From CAVALG01 sp045576295 (GTDB taxonomy: Bacteria; Bacillota; Clostridia; Oscillospirales; Acutalibacteraceae), in contig JAZNGF010000030.1 of assembly GCA_045576295.1 (NCBI GenBank), positions 1 to 12,405 of the forward strand: DNA of 12,405 bases, written 5' to 3'. The notes under the pieces are model-generated. The model saw only the letters and a program-made list of their open reading frames with translations, made no database searches and had not been told where the DNA came from. Both the position numbers and the translations under genes were made by a program. How positions within the stretch are numbered: the first letter of the stretch is position 1; every line of letters starts with the position of its first letter. Shown piece after piece: positions 9,001 through 12,405 of the stretch.

Positions 9001-10740
9001 GGTCAAACAACCTCTGAAGTTATTCCGGCTCTCGGCCATGACCTTAAGGTTAGCACGGTGGCTGCAACCTGTACTGAATCCGGTACTACAACCACTTCTT
9101 GCTCACGTTGTGATTACAGCAGTGTTGAAACCATAGCGGCAACAGGCCACAGCTATGGCGAATGGGTTATCGACAAGGCTGCAACCGTTACATCGGCAGG
9201 TTCAAAACACAAAACCTGCTCTGCTTGCGGCGACATTGTTACCGAAACAATCCCTGCAACTGGCGGAACAATGACTTCAACCGATTGCGATTGGGACTTC
9301 ACAGGTGCGAACGCTGCCGAAGATGCAGCAGAAATGCTCCAAGGTTCAACACACTACGCAGGTAACAGCGTTTATGAAACTACAAACTCGGTAGCAGGCG
9401 CAACAGCGGGCTACAACTCATCAACCGGCGCATTCGAACTTGGTGTTACAAAGTATACAAATGCATTCAATGCTATAATTCTTGGAACACCTTCAGGCGG
9501 CACGCCCAAGTCATTCAGCGTGGCTGTAGGTTCTGTTGCTCGCCCGGCAGCAAATGCGCTTTATACCGGCGGTGTTGTATACGCAACCGACGATAACAAC
9601 GTATACTTCTACAACGTTTCATACTTCGGCGGCTTCAAGGCAGTTTCATACTACAGAAACATTGCCGACACCGTTTCAAATGCCGATGGCTTCGCTCACC
9701 TTAAGAAGGCCTCGGCTACACGCGGCCTCTATCAAGACGTTAAGTTCTACACTATTAAGAAGAACGGCGAAATCGTTGCCGATCAGGCAAGCGGACTAAA
9801 CACTGCAGGCCTTGCAAGCTATGCTAATTTCCAAAAGAATATAGCAACCGACCTTCCGGCAGCAATCACCACCGATATGCTTAAGGCGGCTAAAACATAC
9901 TATGATGTTAAGGTGGTTGACGGTGTTACAACCATTACAACTTCGATTGTGTTTAACTCTGATGCGAACAGCTATGAAATTGTTTTTGCTCCAACAACGG
10001 CAACAAGCACAGGAATTACAACATTAGACAGTAACTATAAAGAAGTTTCAGCTACCTACACAAGCACAAACTACACAACTGCATTCGGTGTTGCACAGTA
10101 CGGCCAGCACGCAGATTTACCTGCAGTTCAGGTTTACTCAGTTAAGGCTGACTTTGGCGGCAGTGGCACTCATACTCACAGCTACGCTAAAACAGTAACA
10201 GCTCCCACTTGCGAGGCTGAAGGTTACACAACCTACACCTGCACCTGTGGTGATAGTTATGTTGGCGACAAAGTGGCTGCTCTTGGCCACGATTTGGTTA
10301 CAACAACAGTTGACGCAACCTGCACCAAGGCTGGTTCAACCACCACTTCTTGCTCACGTTGTGATTACAGCAGTGTTGCAACAATTCCCGCAAAGGGCCA
10401 TACCGAGAGCGGCTGGATTGTTGACAAAGAGGCAACCGAAACCGAGGCTGGTTCTAAGCACACTGAATGTACAGTATGCGGAGAGGTTATCAAAACCGAA
10501 TCAATCCCCGCAACAGGCGGCTCACTTGATTATATTTTAGGTGATGCTAACGGCGATGGCAAAACAACCATTCTTGATGCTGTTTCTGTTGCAAAGTACA
10601 CTTCAAACCTTGTTTCATTAGATGCAACTGCCTTAAAGGCGGCTGATGTTAACGGCGATGGTAAAACAACAATTATCGATGCTGTTATTATGGCTAAATA
10701 CACATCTAAGGTTATTGATAAATTCCCGATTGAGAACTAA
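3037..10740 (+). CDS. Giant secreted protein: two beta-helices, Cys/His repeats, dockerin
   Basis: This encodes a 2567-residue exported protein. Its parts in order are: signal peptide (about 1-31, likely cut after VSA); an N-terminal Cys/His motif (C33 to C60, with CTLCG); pectate-lyase-like right-handed beta-helix 1 (about 100-400); a linker beta region (about 420-690); beta-helix 2 (about 740-1090), opening with DDTLALQTALNDIK and a later EEDTYHV as in Pectate_lyase_3-type domains; two Ig-like modules (about 1180-1335, with PYDGSAKTPEV); Cys/His array 1 (1349-1554); module A (1565-1841); array 2 (1842-2079); module B (2085-2378), homologous to A; array 3 (2379-2497); and a dockerin-like domain (about 2499-2567). 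There is no LPxTG motif or C-terminal membrane anchor, so surface attachment, if any, would be through the dockerin. The helices suggest polysaccharide binding or lysis, but I see no proven catalytic residues. AAGGAGG lies 6 nt before the ATG. It has a tandem paralogue at 11039. Confidence 0.9.
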   Translation: MKNTKVARIISLVLAIVLALSVFSGVFTVSAACNHSYEYTLTQKPSESANGSRHGVCTLCGNEVDETIQGMLTDISYTPDAGYNYGTTHDVVGAVLPEQPTVDTALDFVKDLGGKEGNNPENAAHNTTVLNDYIQKQISSSYANKVEVVTHVYFGEGTFYFAPIESLIWQDDAWRYYGRFTLDGIKGKTKLIVDDISSVGYGMFTSPADKSMKFYVKFTDINFTTRTYDTTGKPSKTMNFVDGGVTENGGNHPLNLENLEVTNCVVSGFNSIFTGCTSIAGPYLSNSDYIDFGDTFFQGCGLVDMKVTNNVIKAYGYETSGGFEPSYFQAASAYCSGIISNNKLYNMQFDGPNRSGRRATTGATVTPFANNYCEKVYGVKGVQTSTGNDFVDCSKQDMIDFLKKRGTVAQTYLDQDVYVIEMSSVANRYSSDDMTGTYLLSSTCNEALDNAYNFGKIGCDHLFGATAAKTNGDDVNIDLSMFPLSYIPHGVYYSGTHLNLNGKSVYSRYHKNASTNGNTSLFDEFGNEVAFVKEETPDAKTWTNGKSNGSYEVLSDGRIKIKASKVLSLNSGTGSIAKFVIDGVDTTLYRRYFIDSSKIELVSGDYTTLRYLVTITNSEGKSLANMPITSTMAGTDGYIVGSGSTAEAAQYGKMTVTLQIDSAISSESNPLEVIVPPIQIEKYNGMSTGDATTLNTFDTATDYSVVGSDYDKLYADIDKATSFASPEKIEEVYFNKTYGHLRTFEINGATIKDDTLALQTALNDIKDTNKELVLEEDTYHVMYNMTLAKNGIKSGSLYLEGGSTYRIRALGEAKFGFISDMNSGAMFFQKGEGEVSGYMINIDTTDPFSTSGVGCVFDSVNFKNFMFDDCILGGAYSLFENCTLDSCIYQGGYLAKSSKVFNNSTVTNSSIINNYVHIGWVQAEGLAQENAKDAGWLFYDSAFLNSTYQDNWCEYIRFNNGGWYEQNGYKASNSLYTGNILDYTVEIRLGYGDIAIGNGNYHCSKWDLMYNDKNVPDMTYDIVNRSVGTYHISSGVTVIGNSFTGTATVSPAIYFEGATNAANADGTKAIKNATVFGNNYTYASNVLDTENSVFAIEGEVAETVPSLDLDRENSLYKKLDVKGSTGNFFDYAQVNFVATPNYIMPGTVIQSGEVMGVIGYNAKTGKSDILTPSGASTGLKPITADMVEDLETFAYYNNGSVVWPEFTLKDGDYELKYGVDYTVITSAANVREGYILRIEGIGKYYGTYRVNFAVVKAPLELANVKLSYTTTPYDGSAKTPEVVFAYYNHANIASEYDLTYSSHNDFGKCYAILTAKETSAKFTGSKRVEFNVTSNEYQLEEEYVVDPTCTDEGYTSYFCWHCFESVQADFVPATGHDMQVVDQKAATCTAEGYIKTACGNGCGLSETQTIEKAAHVNRFYETPATCTTSGETARRCINCGDNYVRSSIISAKGHGDTYERIEKGTCKTAGQIQQVCEDCDEVLSYEALPLNTSEHAWVVNTMKTAPTCTATGLADATCSACGTHSANAVIPATGHTPGEVVVAGGTRYTKCSVCFGACDKEFIYDWDFTNTSTGAQDAAEFKAEADLFVNSGKNYYDSKLGSYVIPYVSTTTTSAAVFDAPANSTHKSFDVSTVGDVYNNCVSVPGVVFAKDENGIYTYNLYIGANCVTENIYYIPYTKSGTTVTGFGLPWELTTTQNPNATIFTMVDGRKQYVSSIYETFGFMPGVNQSRYATCNYHLTVKDGVVSVYADVDFCFDLVKDADPTEFSLVTATKTFSLDSIKANAANYYGGKYSSSTSVTHNKYEVAFGVYQYTRSAPNSSTQAGFGEIKGATLAYATEVDCEHTSTKAMSATAATCTENGREAGTVCADCGIIMTGGAVIPALGHNYKETTVKATCTTAGKVTTTCSRCDYNEVTSIPATGHNYSAYVVTKAATCTEEGVKTSTCSGCGDKVTESIPATGHNFSNPTVTKPATCEAEGTMTGTCSTCGQTTSEVIPALGHDLKVSTVAATCTESGTTTTSCSRCDYSSVETIAATGHSYGEWVIDKAATVTSAGSKHKTCSACGDIVTETIPATGGTMTSTDCDWDFTGANAAEDAAEMLQGSTHYAGNSVYETTNSVAGATAGYNSSTGAFELGVTKYTNAFNAIILGTPSGGTPKSFSVAVGSVARPAANALYTGGVVYATDDNNVYFYNVSYFGGFKAVSYYRNIADTVSNADGFAHLKKASATRGLYQDVKFYTIKKNGEIVADQASGLNTAGLASYANFQKNIATDLPAAITTDMLKAAKTYYDVKVVDGVTTITTSIVFNSDANSYEIVFAPTTATSTGITTLDSNYKEVSATYTSTNYTTAFGVAQYGQHADLPAVQVYSVKADFGGSGTHTHSYAKTVTAPTCEAEGYTTYTCTCGDSYVGDKVAALGHDLVTTTVDATCTKAGSTTTSCSRCDYSSVATIPAKGHTESGWIVDKEATETEAGSKHTECTVCGEVIKTESIPATGGSLDYILGDANGDGKTTILDAVSVAKYTSNLVSLDATALKAADVNGDGKTTIIDAVIMAKYTSKVIDKFPIEN
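7069..7725 (+). repeat. Cys/His repeat array 1 of the giant protein
   Basis: Five full repeats have their first Cys at residues 1349, 1388, 1426, 1466 and 1508, each followed by nine residues and a CxxC pair (the second repeat has CxxxC, C1398-C1402). Most repeats close with a GH, as in PATGH, in front of the next Cys. A sixth, degenerate unit (C1551-x2-C1554) lacks the first Cys but has an extra Cys in CFGAC. The spacing His, Cys, CxxC suggests one metal site per repeat. Confidence 0.8.
7729..8559 (+). other. Duplicated module A (DWDFT to AFGV.QY), unknown family
   Basis: Residues 1565-1841 form a beta-rich, low-Cys region starting DWDFT and ending near KYEVAFGVYQY. It is homologous to module B: shared landmarks are DWDFT, DAAE, GVVFAKDENGIYTYN, YHLTVKDGVVSVYADVDF and AFGVYQY. 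The pattern of alternating strands suggests a jelly-roll or lectin-like fold, but I do not recognise the family. Confidence 0.65.
8560..9270 (+). repeat. Cys/His repeat array 2 of the giant protein
   Basis: Six repeats of about 39 residues. The first five carry C-x9/10-C-x2-C (the first with ten residues, C1857 to C1868). The sixth, just before module B, has no first Cys but has H2058-x2-C2061-x2-C2064. Joins read IPATGH or IPALGH, and the last unit ends IPATGG, where no further repeat needs the His. Confidence 0.85.
9289..10170 (+). other. Duplicated module B (DWDFT to AFGV.QY), unknown family
   Basis: Residues 2085-2378 form the second copy of the module, clearly diverged from module A. 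Aligned landmarks are DWDFT, EDAAEM, GVVYATDDNNVYFYN, YDVKVVDGVTTITTSIVF and TTAFGVAQYG. It lies between arrays 2 and 3, as module A lies between arrays 1 and 2. Confidence 0.65.
10171..10530 (+). repeat. Cys/His repeat array 3 of the giant protein
   Basis: Three repeats precede the dockerin. The first has CTC instead of CxxC. The second is canonical and shares a 37-bp exact nucleotide match with array 2 (10342-10378 with 9091-9127). The third lacks the first Cys and carries H2475-x2-C2478-x2-C2481, ending IPATGG. Confidence 0.8.
10531..10737 (+). other. C-terminal dockerin-like domain
   Basis: Two F-hand type repeats, GDANGDGKTTILDAV (from residue 2502) and ADVNGDGKTTIIDAV, each have the D-x-N-x-D-G-x5-D calcium loop followed by an AKYTS helix. 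This matches type I-like dockerins, which bind cohesins on scaffoldin or surface proteins. The two halves are nearly identical in the positions that usually contact cohesin, consistent with the dual binding mode known for symmetric dockerins. Confidence 0.85.
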
Positions 10741-10750
10741 ATTTTCGCAT

Positions 10751-10809
10751 TATAGTTAACTTGAAACTATAAGCTTCACCCCTATGCGGTTTTCGCATAG
10801 GGGTGTTTT
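10751..10809 (+). terminator. Intrinsic terminator of the giant gene
   Basis: A perfect 12-bp stem (10777-10788 with 10794-10805) with loop GTTTT is followed by TTTT. A smaller hairpin (10751-10757 with 10765-10771) lies just before it. It is 36 nt after the stop codon. From here to 10910 there is only AT-rich spacer. Confidence 0.85.
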
Positions 10810-10913
10810 GTGTAAAAAGAATTTTAAGCAGATTTATTACAAGATTTTTGCGTTTTAAATAATTTAATTTGTATATTTGACGTTATTTGCAATATACAAC
10901 GGCAAAAAAACAA

Positions 10914-10965
10914 TGTTAAACAAAGTGTATGTATGGTACAATTAGATAAAATGGTATGATATGCG
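10914..10965 (+). promoter_or_regulatory. Promoter-like block of the second paralogue
   Basis: TACAAT (10937-10942) with a weak -35 candidate TGTTAA (10914-10919) at 17 bp. It is positioned exactly as in front of the first paralogue and aligns to it without gaps over 10934-10965. Its presence after a terminator implies that the second gene is transcribed on its own. Confidence 0.5.
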
Positions 10966-11005
10966 TTAGTTTGAGAAAAACGTTTATGCAAAACTCACAG
11001 CAGTT

Positions 11006-11018
11006 GCCCTGCAAGGGC
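11006..11018 (+). promoter_or_regulatory. Small leader hairpin upstream of the second paralogue
   Basis: GCCCT-GCA-AGGGC, a 5-bp GC-rich stem, ends 9 nt before the AGGAGG ribosome binding site at 11027-11032. It is in the same relative place as the longer stem before the first paralogue, but the sequence is different. Confidence 0.4.
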
Positions 11019-11038
11019 TAAAATTTAGGAGGAACATT

Positions 11039-12405
11039 ATGAAAAAGGCGTTTATCACAAGAACATTATCTCTTGTACTTGCAATAGTGCTTATGGTAAC
11101 GGTTTTTTCGGGTGTGTACACTGTGTCGGCCGCTTGCAACCACAGCTATACCTACACACTCACAAAAACACCAACAAGCACTGTAAACGGCGCAAGGCAC
11201 GGGGTTTGCACCCTTTGCGGTAACGAGGTAGACGAGGTTATCGAGGGAGTGTTAACCGATATTAACTATACCCCCGAAGCCGACTATAACTACGGCACAA
11301 CACACGATGTTGTTGGCGCCGTTTTGCCCGACCAACCCGCACCCGACACCGCGGTTGACTTTGTTAAAAACCTTGGCGGTAAAGAGGGAAATGCTGATGG
11401 CAACGCTTTGCACAATACAACTGTTTTAACAAATTATCTTGCCGCGCAAAAGCGAGCGCACGCAAATTCACTTGTTGAGGTAGTATCGCACATTAAATTC
11501 CCCGAGGGCGACTTTTATTTCTATGATATTCCTGTTGATATTACATACGATGAATCATGGGTATACCACGGCCGCTTTACCTTTGATGGCGTTAAGGGAA
11601 AAACAAGAATTGTTATGAACGATGTTAACGGCGGTTCATACGGCTTGTTCACCAACCCAAGCAATAAGTATTCAATGATGTATACCACTTTTACTGACAT
11701 TGAATTTACCACCGCCACCTATCTTCAAACAGGCAAACCGTCTAAAACTATCAATTTTATAGACGGCGGAAGGAAGACCACAGGTAATAACGGAAACCTG
11801 CCCATGAACCTTTATCAGTTTAAGGCTATAAACTGCGTGATTTCGGGTTTTAACTCGATTTTCACAGGTTGTTCTTCTATAACAGGTCCTTATATCAGCA
11901 ACAGCGATTTTGTTGACTTCGGCGACACCTTCTTCCAAGGTTGCGGCCTTGTTGATATGAAGGTTACAAACAATGTAATCAGAGGCTATGGTTATGAAAC
12001 CACCGCAGGCTACGAGCCTTCATATTTTGAAGCCCAAAGCTATTTCTGCTCGGGTATTATATCGAACAACAAGCTTTATAATATGCAGTATGACGGCCCC
12101 AACCGCGCGGGCCGCTATTCCTTCACGGGTGAGGTTGTAACACCCTTTGCCAACAACTACTGCGAAAGGGTTTACGGCGTTCAGGGCATACAAACCGTTA
12201 CAGGAAACGATTTCACCAAATGTTCTAAACAAGATATGATAGATTTCCTTGAAACAAGGGGAACAGTATCTGATACATATTTAAACGAAATCGTTTGCGT
12301 TAACGTAATGCCTGCGGTTGCCAACCGATATTCGTCAGACGATATGACAGGAACCTACCTCGTATCGTCGGGCTGTACTGAACTTCTTGATAATGCCTAT
12401 AACTT
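11039..12405 (+). CDS. Second giant secreted paralogue (5' part only)
   Basis: The reading frame is open from ATG 11039 to the right edge of the window: 455 codons and two bases, with no stop. The start has AGGAGG 6 nt upstream. The N-terminus is a signal peptide (MKKAFITRTLSLVLAIVLMV..., likely cut after VSA), then the same CNHSY...ARHGVCTLCGNEVDE motif as the first protein. An N-terminal beta-helix region follows, including SGFNSIFTGCSSITGPYISN and FFQGCGLVDMKVTNNVI. Similarity to residues 1-450 of the first paralogue is continuous. Some stretches are exact at the nucleotide level (35 bp at 11939-11973, 34 bp at 12327-12360). Whether it carries the Cys/His arrays, modules and dockerin lies outside the window. 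Confidence 0.9.
   Translation, partial: MKKAFITRTLSLVLAIVLMVTVFSGVYTVSAACNHSYTYTLTKTPTSTVNGARHGVCTLCGNEVDEVIEGVLTDINYTPEADYNYGTTHDVVGAVLPDQPAPDTAVDFVKNLGGKEGNADGNALHNTTVLTNYLAAQKRAHANSLVEVVSHIKFPEGDFYFYDIPVDITYDESWVYHGRFTFDGVKGKTRIVMNDVNGGSYGLFTNPSNKYSMMYTTFTDIEFTTATYLQTGKPSKTINFIDGGRKTTGNNGNLPMNLYQFKAINCVISGFNSIFTGCSSITGPYISNSDFVDFGDTFFQGCGLVDMKVTNNVIRGYGYETTAGYEPSYFEAQSYFCSGIISNNKLYNMQYDGPNRAGRYSFTGEVVTPFANNYCERVYGVQGIQTVTGNDFTKCSKQDMIDFLETRGTVSDTYLNEIVCVNVMPAVANRYSSDDMTGTYLVSSGCTELLDNAYN

Noticed and set aside
8785..9039. Cys-rich minus-strand ORFs opposite the repeat arrays (also 7375-7641)
   Set aside because: They are shadows of the repetitive coding strand; their composition follows from reading the array codons in reverse, and no start signals are present.
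10690..10740. Sortase or membrane anchor at the end of the giant protein
   Set aside because: The C-terminus is the second dockerin helix followed by a few residues, with no LPxTG-like motif, hydrophobic segment or basic tail.
11521..12232. Minus-strand ORFs inside the second paralogue
   Set aside because: The plus strand is open and clearly homologous to the first protein throughout; the reverse ORFs have no ribosome binding sites or recognisable features.

Overview
The window looks like a chromosomal segment of a low-to-moderate-GC Gram-positive anaerobe, most likely a gut or rumen Clostridia member near the Oscillospirales/Ruminococcaceae. This is inferred from AGGAGG-type ribosome binding sites, clostridial sigma-A promoters, a C-terminal dockerin, and a very large secreted protein carrying Cys/His repeat arrays of the kind found in clostridial surface proteins. 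No rRNA, tRNA or taxonomic marker gene is present, so the placement is an inference.

Layout. Bases 1-365 hold no gene. They carry terminator-like hairpins (1-122) and a striking imperfect palindrome built from short hairpins separated by TGATG on the left and CATCA on the right (126-290). An AT-rich small membrane protein gene follows (366-743), then a double zinc-ribbon protein gene with its own near-consensus promoter (798-1154). A two-way terminator (1177-1219) separates these from a convergent minus-strand operon. In transcription order this operon encodes a YspA/DUF2493 SLOG-type protein, a shikimate-kinase-like P-loop kinase whose substrate-binding residues are altered, and a nicotinamidase-like cysteine hydrolase. 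The last two overlap by ATGA.

From about 2890 to the end, the window holds two tandem plus-strand paralogues of a giant secreted protein. The first is complete (3037-10740, 2567 aa): signal peptide, an N-terminal Cys/His motif, two pectate-lyase-like right-handed beta-helix regions, two Ig-like modules, three arrays of C-x9-C-x2-C repeats, a duplicated module of about 280 aa that I cannot assign to a family, and a C-terminal dockerin-like Ca-binding domain. The second begins at 11039 and runs off the right edge after 455 codons. The two share a promoter-like block, a leader layout, the same N-terminal architecture, and stretches of exact nucleotide identity.

The most interesting material is in the giant protein. 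The Cys/His repeats show a mutually exclusive Cys-or-His pattern, with the His form sitting at array ends. The DWDFT...AFGV.QY module is duplicated and interleaved with the arrays. The kinase that lacks the expected shikimate-binding arginine, placed next to SLOG and nicotinamidase-like genes, is a second point of interest.
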